Shown here: in pieces, positions 38,695 to 46,412 of the stretch
How the letters are laid out: every line of letters starts with the position of its first letter
Position numbering within the stretch: the stretch's first letter is position 1
The notes under the pieces: model-generated
What the model saw: only the letters and a program-made list of their open reading frames with translations
What the model was told of the DNA's origin: nothing
The model's database searches: none
Position numbers and translations under genes: made by a program
Source: Acinetobacter albensis
GTDB taxonomy: Bacteria; Pseudomonadota; Gammaproteobacteria; Pseudomonadales; Moraxellaceae
Direction of reading: 5' to 3'
DNA length: 64,000 nucleotides
Assembly (NCBI RefSeq): GCF_900095025.1
Contig: NZ_FMBK01000001.1
Span: forward strand, 225,743-289,742

Positions 38695-39876
38695 TTACCA
38701 TGAATGCTCTAACTGAATTCCAAAATTAGAACCGTTAGATGTGCTATAGAAGCTACTGTCTGGATTTGCTAAATCTCGCATTTTTTGTTCAGCTTCATTC
38801 CAGAACGCATATGTATAATATAATCTTAGTTCAGGACGGTCATAGTAGCCCGTACCTTTTAAGGTAAATGTTGGCGCAATAGTAATCTTCGTTAAATCTC
38901 GCGTCTCGTTTCCTTGTTTTATTTGATCATAACCAATTTCACCTGTTAATTTGAAATGATCATCTAAAACATATGATGTTCTAGATCCAATCGATAACCA
39001 TTTTGTGTCTTCTTGCTGCGAATAATCATTAATTTGATAAAGGATTTGAGCTTGACCATTAAGTACCTTATTTGGGCTTTGCCAATCCACTACATCAAGC
39101 ATGCGAAATGATGTATTGTCCCGATCTAAACTCACATTACCCGTATAACTTAGTCCAGTCCCAGCCCCTTCACCATATTGAAACGCTATAGTATTTTTAC
39201 CATTTAGAATATTTGAAGTAATATTTTGGATAGTGAATGCCCAGCCATCATTCTCATGATCAATATAAGATAATCCAAAATTCAATTCATTCTTATCGTT
39301 TAGCTTGATATCACTGACAGTAAAATCATGTCTATTGACATATTTATCCTGAAACAAGTCATCTTTTCTAGAAAATACATAGCTAAGAGCAAACTTATCT
39401 AACTTGTAATTGTCAATTCCGAATCCAGTTCCACTTTGATTCCAATAAAAGAAATCAGACATATTAATATCATTTCGATTGTAGTAGCGTCGCCCAGCCC
39501 AAAAATTACCACCATTCAAAAATGAGACATTGGTCCAATCCAGATAAATCTGGTTCATTCTGGTATACCCATTATCCCCACTAAATTTCAATGATTTTCC
39601 ATAATCATTATAAAATTGAACCATTCCATTAATTTTAATTTTTGAATGATCAGAAAGTTCTGCTAACTCCTGTGATGCAAATACCTCTCCGTATTGTTCA
39701 CATTCATTCCCTAAACGGTATTTTGATAGTGCTCCTGTCAGTTTGAAGCACTCTTGCATATCTCCATGATCAGTACCGCCGATCCCTGTTCGGAAATATC
39801 CATTTACTTCAACAGCAGAAACCATCTGTGATGACATTAAAAGTGCAGCACTATACATCCATAGCGTTTTTTTCAT
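38695..39876 (-). CDS. LamB/maltoporin-family outer-membrane carbohydrate porin
   Basis: A 393-residue beta-barrel with a signal peptide cleaved after about residue 21 (MSSQMVSA/VEVNGYF). The family hallmarks are NGYFRTGIGG at the mature N-terminus, the two-cysteine loop ECFKLTGALSKYRLGNECE, and WAGRRYYNRNDINMSDFFYWNQSGTGFGID, which includes greasy-slide aromatics. It ends in an aromatic residue after alternating strands (IQLEHSW), as outer-membrane proteins do. It follows maleylacetate reductase on the same strand after 92 bases, so it probably admits the sugar or glycoside used by this island. Confidence 0.85.
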   Translation of the reverse strand: MKKTLWMYSAALLMSSQMVSAVEVNGYFRTGIGGTDHGDMQECFKLTGALSKYRLGNECEQYGEVFASQELAELSDHSKIKINGMVQFYNDYGKSLKFSGDNGYTRMNQIYLDWTNVSFLNGGNFWAGRRYYNRNDINMSDFFYWNQSGTGFGIDNYKLDKFALSYVFSRKDDLFQDKYVNRHDFTVSDIKLNDKNELNFGLSYIDHENDGWAFTIQNITSNILNGKNTIAFQYGEGAGTGLSYTGNVSLDRDNTSFRMLDVVDWQSPNKVLNGQAQILYQINDYSQQEDTKWLSIGSRTSYVLDDHFKLTGEIGYDQIKQGNETRDLTKITIAPTFTLKGTGYYDRPELRLYYTYAFWNEAEQKMRDLANPDSSFYSTSNGSNFGIQLEHSW

Positions 39877-39968
39877 TTTTCAAATTCCATTTTTTAGACA
39901 AAAATATCCAACTGACCTAAATAAATAGGCCAGAGCAGTTCACTCGTTAAATAAAGATTTGACGAATA

Positions 39969-41036
39969 TTAGTTAGGACGAATCCCTTCAAATGCATTCT
40001 GTAATAAATGACGAATTGCATTTTTTTCAATGGGTTCAGGATTCCAGTATGGGTTTGATAATGCAATTTCCGTTGCTTTATCTAGACCAGCCTCAGTTAG
40101 ACCTAGTTCTGCTAAAGATGTAGGCCCTTCAAGTTCAGAAACAAGATCAAATAATGCATTTGCAGCAGTGCTTTCTGTTGTACCCAAAGCCCGTTTAATC
40201 CTTTTCATTGCTTCAGGAACAGCTGTTTCGTTATATGCAATAGCATGCGGAAGAACAACTGTATGAGTCGGAGCATGTGGTAAATTAAAACTTCCACCTA
40301 ATGTATGGCAAAGTTTATGATGAATCGCCATACCTACATTACCCAGAACATAACCACACAACCAAGCGCCATACAAACACAGACTACGTGCTTCGATATC
40401 TTGGTCATTTTTCTTTAATAGTCTTAGCCCATCTGCTAATGCTCTAATCCCCTCTTCAGCCAATAAAGACATAATAGGATTACCATTTTGAGCATATAAG
40501 CCTTCAGCGGCATGGGCGATTGCATTAATCCCGCTAGTAATAGACATATCAAGAGGTAAACTTAATGTTAGTTCGGGATCGTAAATAACAGTTTTTGGCA
40601 AAACTCTTGAATCTTTTCCTGTTTTCTTGATTCCATTTTCCGTAATTCCATACACTGGCGTCATTTCTGAACCAGCATAAGTTGTTGGAATAGCAAGTAT
40701 TGGTAAATCATATTCAAGAGCAATTGCTTTACCTAGCCCAGTTGTCGAACCACCTCCTACTGCTATTGCGCAGTCAGCTCCCAATTTTTTTGCAACAGCT
40801 ACTGCTTCTTTTGCTGTTTCAACAGGAACATGCATGACTGCCTTAGGAAAGATACCTACTGAAGAACTTCCAAGTAAACCTGATATTTTTTCGGCTAACT
40901 CTACTTGCTCAGGTGTACATAAAATCAATGCCTTTTTAGCACCTAAAGCTTCAATTTCAGCTTTTAAGTTTTTAAGAGATCCCGCTCCAAAAATTACTCT
41001 GCTCTGTGGAATATCGTAAACAAACTCATTTTTCAT
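39969..41036 (-). CDS. Maleylacetate reductase
   Basis: A 355-residue group III iron-type alcohol dehydrogenase relative that reduces maleylacetate to 3-oxoadipate with NAD(P)H. The nucleotide loop GGGSTTGLGKA is at 94-104. HAAEGLYA (175-182) and HHKLCHTLGG (239-248) are typical of maleylacetate reductases. AAGGA precedes the ATG. It lies nine bases after the NTF2-like gene, so they form an operon. It provides the second step of hydroxyquinol breakdown, the first being the intradiol dioxygenase at 44319-45194. Confidence 0.92.
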   Translation of the reverse strand: MKNEFVYDIPQSRVIFGAGSLKNLKAEIEALGAKKALILCTPEQVELAEKISGLLGSSSVGIFPKAVMHVPVETAKEAVAVAKKLGADCAIAVGGGSTTGLGKAIALEYDLPILAIPTTYAGSEMTPVYGITENGIKKTGKDSRVLPKTVIYDPELTLSLPLDMSITSGINAIAHAAEGLYAQNGNPIMSLLAEEGIRALADGLRLLKKNDQDIEARSLCLYGAWLCGYVLGNVGMAIHHKLCHTLGGSFNLPHAPTHTVVLPHAIAYNETAVPEAMKRIKRALGTTESTAANALFDLVSELEGPTSLAELGLTEAGLDKATEIALSNPYWNPEPIEKNAIRHLLQNAFEGIRPN

Positions 41037-41045
41037 AAAAATTCC

Positions 41046-41411
41046 TTATGGTAATGGTGTAGGCTGATACGCATAAAAAAGCCATGCGTTGTTTTCCTTT
41101 CGCCAAATTGCTAATGATTTATTCTTTAAAATTTTCTGAATATTTCCAGCGACTAACTCAGAATGCATTTCACCAAATACAAGCGCAACTTCACCGATAA
41201 TTTGAATTCTAGAAATCGGGTGTTCTATCCATTTATAATCATAGAAACCACCAAATAACTTATCCAAATAAGATTCTTTTGTATCTGTAACTCCACTTGT
41301 ATGGGTGTATGTCATTTCTGGATGAGCCAGTTTTGCAAAATCTTCATAGCGTCTTTCAACAATTGATTTGAAGCGCTCTTCTTCAAGATTTTTAATTAAA
41401 ATATCTTCCAT
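41046..41411 (-). CDS. NTF2/SnoaL-like (DUF4440-type) small protein
   Basis: A 121-residue cone-shaped alpha+beta barrel protein. The pattern HPEMTYTHTSGVTDTKESYLDKL (about 30-52) and the ending AIWRKENNAWLFYAYQ are typical of DUF4440/SnoaL-like proteins. The superfamily includes scytalone dehydratase and ketosteroid isomerase, so a dehydratase or isomerase activity on a cyclic ketone is conceivable. It is the first gene of the operon with maleylacetate reductase. A TTTAGGAAATAAT element shared with the dioxygenase promoter region lies 74 bases upstream. Confidence 0.75.
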   Translation of the reverse strand: MEDILIKNLEEERFKSIVERRYEDFAKLAHPEMTYTHTSGVTDTKESYLDKLFGGFYDYKWIEHPISRIQIIGEVALVFGEMHSELVAGNIQKILKNKSLAIWRKENNAWLFYAYQPTPLP

Positions 41412-41613
41412 TAGGTTTATTACACTCTAGATAACTCAAGATACAATTCATCGTAACTTTTATAAAAAGTGTAAAAAACAACGATTTAGGAAATAATATT
41501 TTCATAAATGAAAGAATTCGTTTTAATATATTTAATTACTAAAAATCAATACCTTAAAACAATTAAAGTTTTACAATCTCACCTATTTTATAAATTATTT
41601 TTTATGTGAATAT

Positions 41614-41643
41614 AAAAAAGGATCCTAAATATGGACCCTTTTT
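41614..41643 (-). terminator. Rho-independent terminator of the thiolase gene
   Basis: Stem AAAAAGGATCC/GGACCCTTTTT with one mismatch and a 7-base loop. On the minus strand it is 23 bases after the stop and is followed by T-rich sequence. Confidence 0.7.
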
Positions 41644-41665
41644 AATTCAATGTCTCATGAGTAAT

Positions 41666-42877
41666 CTAAGTCATGACTCTTTTAATAATCAGCGCAATAC
41701 CTTGACCGACACCAATACACATCGAACACAAGGCATACGTACCACCGGTTTGTTCTAACTGGTTTAAAGCTGTCGTCACTAAACGTGCACCTGATGCACC
41801 CAGTGGATGACCGATCGCAATCGCACCGCCGTTTGGATTGACTTGCGTAGTCTCATCCGCTAGGCCTAGCTCACGTGTCACCGCGAGTGCCTGTGCTGCA
41901 AAAGCTTCGTTTAGCTCAATCACATCCATCTGTTCGATGCTGAGATTGGCTTGTTTCAGTAGCTTTTTGATGGCAGGCGCTGGAGCAAAGCCCATGATGC
42001 GCGGTTCTACCCCAACTGCTGTTGAAGCAATGATTTTGGCACGCGGTTTGAGTTGGTACTGTTCAACAGCTTGTTCTGAGGCAATCAGTACAGCAGCTGC
42101 ACCGTCATTGATGCCTGAAGCATTCCCCGCAGTGACGGTGCCTTCTGCTGTCACCACTGGCTTCAGTTTTGCCAAAGCTGCTAATGTGGTCGATGCACGT
42201 GGATGTTCATCGGTATCGACCACAATTGGATCACCCTTACGCTGTGGAATATTCACAGGGATGATTTCATTTTTAAAAAAGCCTTGAGCTTGCGCGGTTG
42301 CAGTGCGCTGTTGACTCGCCAAGGCAAACTGGTCTTGATCTGCGCGATCAATATTAAATTGTTGTGCCACGTTCTCCGCGGTTTGCGGCATGGTTTCGAC
42401 ACCATACATTGCTTTAAGCTTAGGATTGATAAAACGCCAGCCCATGGTGGTGTCTTCAATCTTCTGGCTACGGCCATACGCTGTTTCTGATTTATCCATC
42501 ACAAAGGGTGCACGAGACATGCTTTCCACACCACCTGCAATGATCAAGTCGGCTTCACCCGCTTTAATTGCACGGGCTGCCATGGCAATCGCATCTAGTG
42601 ATGATCCACATAAACGGTTCACAGTCGTGGCAGGAACTTCAACAGGTAAACCTGCAAGCAGTGCTGACATGCGACCGACATTACGGTTGTCTTCACCCGC
42701 TTGGTTGGCACAGCCGTAGATCACATCATCGACTTGGGTCCAATCCACACTAGGGTTGCGTTGCATCAAGGCTTGAATCGGCACTGCACCCAAGTCATCA
42801 GCACGTACGGGAGCGAGTCCACCTGCATAACGTCCGAATGGGGTACGAATAGCGTCAATAATGTAAGCGTTTTTCAT
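41666..42877 (-). CDS. pcaF: 3-oxoadipyl-CoA thiolase
   Basis: A 403-residue thiolase that splits 3-oxoadipyl-CoA to succinyl-CoA and acetyl-CoA. The catalytic residues are all present: C90 (NRLCGSSLDA), H357 (AIGHPLGASGA) and C387 (CSMCIGVGQG). Length and the TTMGWRFINPK segment fit PcaF/CatF. It is the last gene of the minus-strand run dioxygenase-pcaI-pcaJ-pcaF, separated from pcaJ by two REP-like hairpins. Third-position G/C is higher than in the flanking dioxygenase and NTF2-like genes, suggesting that it and pcaIJ have a different history. Confidence 0.92.
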   Translation of the reverse strand: MKNAYIIDAIRTPFGRYAGGLAPVRADDLGAVPIQALMQRNPSVDWTQVDDVIYGCANQAGEDNRNVGRMSALLAGLPVEVPATTVNRLCGSSLDAIAMAARAIKAGEADLIIAGGVESMSRAPFVMDKSETAYGRSQKIEDTTMGWRFINPKLKAMYGVETMPQTAENVAQQFNIDRADQDQFALASQQRTATAQAQGFFKNEIIPVNIPQRKGDPIVVDTDEHPRASTTLAALAKLKPVVTAEGTVTAGNASGINDGAAAVLIASEQAVEQYQLKPRAKIIASTAVGVEPRIMGFAPAPAIKKLLKQANLSIEQMDVIELNEAFAAQALAVTRELGLADETTQVNPNGGAIAIGHPLGASGARLVTTALNQLEQTGGTYALCSMCIGVGQGIALIIKRVMT

Positions 42878-42911
42878 TTAAATTTTGTCCTTTATCTAAA
42901 ATCCCTCCCAG

Positions 42912-42957
42912 CCTCCCTTTGATAAAGGGAGGAGTTCCCCTCTTTGAAAAAGAGGGG
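42912..42957. repeat. Pair of REP-like hairpins between pcaJ and pcaF
   Basis: Two adjacent perfect stem-loops: CCTCCCTTT-GAT-AAAGGGAGG (42912-42932) and CCCCTCTTT-GAA-AAAGAGGGG (42937-42957). Both have 9-bp arms, a 3-base loop beginning with G, and similar sequence. Such pairs occur in many copies in Acinetobacter chromosomes. They may stabilise or terminate part of the transcript. Confidence 0.7.
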
Positions 42958-42971
42958 TTAGGAGAGATTTA

Positions 42972-43625
42972 TTATCCCTGCGTCGCATCCACTAAAATTG
43001 CACCAGTCATCACCTGCAATTCTGCAAAGCTTAAACCCTCGACTTTCTCGATTACTTTAAGACCGTCTGCTGTCACATCAATCACGCACAGATCGGTGTA
43101 GATCCGATCCACACATTTCAAACCTGTTGCTGGATAGCTCAATTCAGCAACGATCTTTGGTTCACCTTGTTTGGTGACATGATCGGTAGTGATAAACACT
43201 TTCTTAGCACCGACAGCTAAGTCCATCGCACCGCCCACCGCAGGAATCGCATCAGGTGCGCCTGTATGCCAGTTGGCTAAGTCACCATTCGCTGCCACTT
43301 GAAAGGCACCGAGTACCGCAATATCTAAATGACCACCACGCATCATGGCAAAAGAATCACCATGATGGAAAAAGCTACCACCTTGCAGCATGGTCACATA
43401 TTCTTTACCCGCGTTGATCAGTTCAGGGTCTTCTTGACCTTTTTCAGGTGGTGGACCAAAAGCCAATAAACCATTTTCAGAATGTAAGAACACGTCTTTG
43501 TCTGAAGGGAGGTAGCTGGCAATCTTAGTGGGCAAACCAATGCCTAAATTGACATAAGCACCATCGGGAATATCTTGCGCCACACGTTCTGCAATTTGGT
43601 TACGGCTGAGTTTTTGATAGCTCAT
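42972..43625 (-). CDS. pcaJ: 3-oxoadipate CoA-transferase subunit B
   Basis: A 217-residue beta subunit with the catalytic glutamate E50 in HSENGLLAFGP. GGAMDLAVGAKKVFI is also conserved. I start it at the ATG at 43625 (MSYQKLSRNQ), which has GGGAGA six bases upstream; the frame extends 20 residues into pcaI without a ribosome-binding site. With PcaI it transfers CoA from succinyl-CoA to 3-oxoadipate. It is 13 bases after pcaI. Confidence 0.92.
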   Translation of the reverse strand: MSYQKLSRNQIAERVAQDIPDGAYVNLGIGLPTKIASYLPSDKDVFLHSENGLLAFGPPPEKGQEDPELINAGKEYVTMLQGGSFFHHGDSFAMMRGGHLDIAVLGAFQVAANGDLANWHTGAPDAIPAVGGAMDLAVGAKKVFITTDHVTKQGEPKIVAELSYPATGLKCVDRIYTDLCVIDVTADGLKVIEKVEGLSFAELQVMTGAILVDATQG

Positions 43626-43638
43626 GATGTTCTCCCGA

Positions 43639-44319
43639 TTATACAGCAACAGGTTCAGGTTGAACCTGCACCACGTGTTGAACAAAAATACCTGCGGTGA
43701 TGATGTGTTCAGGGTCTAAAGCACCCAAGTCCACCACTTCAGAGACTTGTGCAATGGTCACACCCGCAGCCATCGCCATAATCGGGCCAAAGTTACGTGC
43801 CGATTTGCGATAAACCAAATTACCCCAACGGTCGCCTTGCTGGGCTTTAATCAAAGCAAAGTCGGCTTTGATTGGATACTCCAGTACATAATCTTTACCA
43901 TCGATGTGACGGGTTTCTTTGCCTTCGGCCAATAAAGTGCCGTAGCCAGTTGGGGTGAAGACTGCGCCCAGCCCCATACCTGCTGCTTGAATACGACATG
44001 CCAAATTGCCTTGAGGAACCAGCTCTAACTCAATTTTTCCTGCACGATAGAGTTCATCGAAGACCCAAGAGTCGGACTGACGCGGGAACGAACAAATGAC
44101 TTTTTTCACTGCGCCGGCTTTCAGCAGCTTTGCTAGACCATAATCACCATTACCAGCATTGTTGCTAACAATGGTAAGGTCTTTAATCCCGAGTTGAATT
44201 AAGCCATCAATCAGTTCAGCAGGCTGTCCTGCTGTACCAAAACCACCAATCATGATGGTTGAGCTGTCGGTGATTTGGGAGAGCACTTTCTCAAGGGATG
44301 CTGCGCTTTTATCTATCAT
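43639..44319 (-). CDS. pcaI: 3-oxoadipate CoA-transferase subunit A
   Basis: A 226-residue alpha subunit with the CoA-binding glycine motif GGFGTAGQPAELIDGL near 24 and the conserved ADFALIKAQQGDRWGNLVYRKSARNFGP. Its ATG overlaps the dioxygenase stop by one base (TAATG), so the transferase is directly coupled to the ring-cleavage enzyme. The pair acts on 3-oxoadipate formed by maleylacetate reductase. Confidence 0.92.
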   Translation of the reverse strand: MIDKSAASLEKVLSQITDSSTIMIGGFGTAGQPAELIDGLIQLGIKDLTIVSNNAGNGDYGLAKLLKAGAVKKVICSFPRQSDSWVFDELYRAGKIELELVPQGNLACRIQAAGMGLGAVFTPTGYGTLLAEGKETRHIDGKDYVLEYPIKADFALIKAQQGDRWGNLVYRKSARNFGPIMAMAAGVTIAQVSEVVDLGALDPEHIITAGIFVQHVVQVQPEPVAV

Positions 44320-45194
44320 TAGGCAGCCTCAACCTTTTGTTTATTTAAAATGAAATCAAAATTTAATGTATAAAAAGGATGACTTTGATATTCGCCATTT
44401 GGAGCAATTCCACTTTCATGTTTAACCCATTCCGCAATTAGAGAAGTACGCACCCCAAAAACCGCATCAGAATCTAAGTAATCACTTCCGTCTTTAAATA
44501 CATGAGTAACTAACCGCTCATAACCAAGAGCAGAGATCATGAAGTGCAAATGAGCGGGTCTCCACGGATGACGATTTAATGCTTCGAGCATTTTTCCGAC
44601 AGGGCCGTCATGCGGAATTGGATAGGCTTCAGGAACAATCGTTTGAAAGTGATATTTTCCATCTTCATCAGCATGAAAAACAGCTCTACCTTGATATTTA
44701 TCAAGATTTTCTTTTTGTACATCGTAAAAACCATCATCATCTGCTTGCCAAGCTTCAATCTCTGCATGAGGAATAATTTGACCATCAATACCTTTAATGA
44801 CGCCATTAACAAACCATGAAGTACCTTTTACCCCTTCACTCATATTGCTGCCAAGCTCTAAATGTGGGGCATCTTGGACATGGAATGGCCCAAATACTGT
44901 TGCTTCAGTACAGCCAATTGGTTTCTTATGATTTTGGGCAATGACTAAAGTAGATAGCCCTAAAGTGTCAGATAAAAGAATAAATTCTTGACGAGTTGGG
45001 CTACAAATTTGACCTACCTCTGTTAAGAATTTTACACCTATTTCCCATTCTTCTTCAGTTAACTGAACTTCTCGAGCAAACGAATGAAGATGTTGCACTA
45101 AAGAATGCATTACATCTTTTAAGCGCTCATTTGAAGAGGAAGAATTTCTTTCAATAACGGCTTGAGTGATTGTTCTTTCATCTAAATTTTTCAT
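44319..45194 (-). CDS. Hydroxyquinol 1,2-dioxygenase (intradiol, Fe(III))
   Basis: A 291-residue intradiol ring-cleaving dioxygenase. The N-terminal helical linker (about 25-95) forms the dimer interface. The catalytic domain has the four ferric ligands Y157 (DDGFYDVQ), Y191 (AYPIPHDGPVG), H215 and H217 (RPAHLHFMI). The sequence is of the hydroxyquinol/chlorocatechol group, and pairing with maleylacetate reductase rather than a muconate cycloisomerase argues for hydroxyquinol (1,2,4-trihydroxybenzene) as substrate, giving maleylacetate. Catechol cleavage is the alternative. The gene is divergent from a LysR gene that probably controls it. Confidence 0.9.
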   Translation of the reverse strand: MKNLDERTITQAVIERNSSSSNERLKDVMHSLVQHLHSFAREVQLTEEEWEIGVKFLTEVGQICSPTRQEFILLSDTLGLSTLVIAQNHKKPIGCTEATVFGPFHVQDAPHLELGSNMSEGVKGTSWFVNGVIKGIDGQIIPHAEIEAWQADDDGFYDVQKENLDKYQGRAVFHADEDGKYHFQTIVPEAYPIPHDGPVGKMLEALNRHPWRPAHLHFMISALGYERLVTHVFKDGSDYLDSDAVFGVRTSLIAEWVKHESGIAPNGEYQSHPFYTLNFDFILNKQKVEAA

Positions 45195-45313
45195 AATTTT
45201 TCCATAAAATGAATCTAACTCCTATAAATCTCATGCTAAGCTGTTAATTATTGAAATAAAATATTGGTTAAGAAAATCTTTATTTCATTTAGGAAATAAT
45301 AGGAAGGGATTGT
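45195..45313. promoter_or_regulatory. Divergent dioxygenase/LysR control region
   Basis: The 119-base gap contains TGAAATAAA (45252-45260) and its inverted copy TTTATTTCA (45279-45287), then TTTAGGAAATAAT (45288-45300). The last element also occurs at 41485-41497 upstream of the NTF2-like/maleylacetate reductase operon. These are candidate LysR sites. AGGAAGG precedes the LysR ATG. Confidence 0.5.
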
Positions 45314-46234
45314 ATGGACAGATTGACGAGCATGGAGTTATTCGTTGCTGTTGCAGAGCTTGGAACACTTAATAAAGCAGCAGAAAAATTAGACATATCT
45401 AATGCTGCAGCAACAAGGCACATTACTTCACTAGAAAATAGACTTAATGTCAGATTGATTGAACGTACTACTCGTCGATTATCATTAACAACGATTGGAA
45501 TTGAATATTATAAAAAGTGTAAAGACTTACTTTCTGAAATTGATCAAGCGGAATCGTCGATTAGCTCTGCTGCGGTTGAACCAGAAGGAACAGTCACAAT
45601 CACATCTTCAATTTCTTTTGCGATTATGCACATCACCCCATTAATTCCTAAATTTAATAAACTTTACCCTAAAATAAAAATAAATTTAATTGGTGCAAAT
45701 CGCTACCAAGACATCATTGATAGCAATATTGATATTGCAATTAGGACTCGTGAATTCGAACCAGATTCCAATCTAACGATTAGAAAACTTGCCACTACAC
45801 ATCGAATTTTAGCTGCCTCTTATGACTACATAAAGCGAAAAGGAAAACCTAAAACTATTGAAGAACTTCAAGATCACGATATTTTGCTTTATAGCCATGC
45901 AAACAATCCGCGGATATTAAGTCTCAGTAAAGATAATGAAATTAAAAATTTCGCATTAAATCCAATTATGGAAACAAATGATGGTCAAATCGTAAGATCT
46001 GCAGCATTGAATGGTGCTGGAATTCTCATTCAACCGCTATACATTATTTATCAAGACATTGTTGAAGGAAGGTTAATTCCAATATTAACGGACTGGAAAC
46101 TTCCTGAACTTAATGTCAACATTGCTTTTCAAAGCAGACAATTTATGCCTATAAAAAATAGATTATTTATAGACTTCTTAATTGAAGATTTCAAAAACAA
46201 AGAATACGAACGCTATTGGAGTTCTATTCAATAA
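45314..46234 (+). CDS. LysR-family regulator of the hydroxyquinol genes
   Basis: A 306-residue LysR protein with N-terminal winged HTH (MELFVAVAELGTLNKAAEKLDISNAAATRHITSLENRL, about 7-44) and an effector domain from about 90. The HTH and the following RTTRRLSLTTIG are of the CrgA/DsdC-like group. It is divergent from the dioxygenase gene with a 119-base shared control region. Local activator function, with an aromatic or sugar-derived inducer, is inferred from position. Its AT-rich codon use matches the neighbouring dioxygenase. Confidence 0.88.
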   Translation: MDRLTSMELFVAVAELGTLNKAAEKLDISNAAATRHITSLENRLNVRLIERTTRRLSLTTIGIEYYKKCKDLLSEIDQAESSISSAAVEPEGTVTITSSISFAIMHITPLIPKFNKLYPKIKINLIGANRYQDIIDSNIDIAIRTREFEPDSNLTIRKLATTHRILAASYDYIKRKGKPKTIEELQDHDILLYSHANNPRILSLSKDNEIKNFALNPIMETNDGQIVRSAALNGAGILIQPLYIIYQDIVEGRLIPILTDWKLPELNVNIAFQSRQFMPIKNRLFIDFLIEDFKNKEYERYWSSIQ

Positions 46235-46263
46235 ATTGGGTTCATTCCAATAATTAAGTCACC

Positions 46264-46337
46264 ATTTCCTTAAAATCGTTCTAGGTAGAATATTCATAAA
46301 TGATTATTTCAAAATTGAAATAATCATTTCCTTAAAA
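46264..46337. promoter_or_regulatory. Palindrome and direct repeat upstream of the oxidoreductase gene
   Basis: ATTTCCTTAAAA occurs twice (46264-46275 and 46326-46337). Between them ATGATTATTTCAA (46300-46312) and TTGAAATAATCAT (46315-46327) make perfect 13-bp arms two bases apart. The AGGAAAT core read on the other strand is shared with the 41485 and 45288 elements, suggesting one regulator for all three. Confidence 0.5.
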
Positions 46338-46412
46338 GTTCTTTATACACATATTAGAAAAAGATAACTTGCATGTATTCAAAATTGGAAAGTTCTTTAC
46401 AGGAGTTTTATT

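Noticed and set aside
41838..42287. 149-codon open frame antisense to pcaF
   Set aside because: It is the exact complement of an intact thiolase gene with all catalytic residues, has no ribosome-binding site, and its composition follows from codon bias on the other strand.
44319..45194. Catechol 1,2-dioxygenase (catA) identity
   Set aside because: No muconate cycloisomerase or muconolactone isomerase genes accompany it, while maleylacetate reductase does, which fits hydroxyquinol cleavage.
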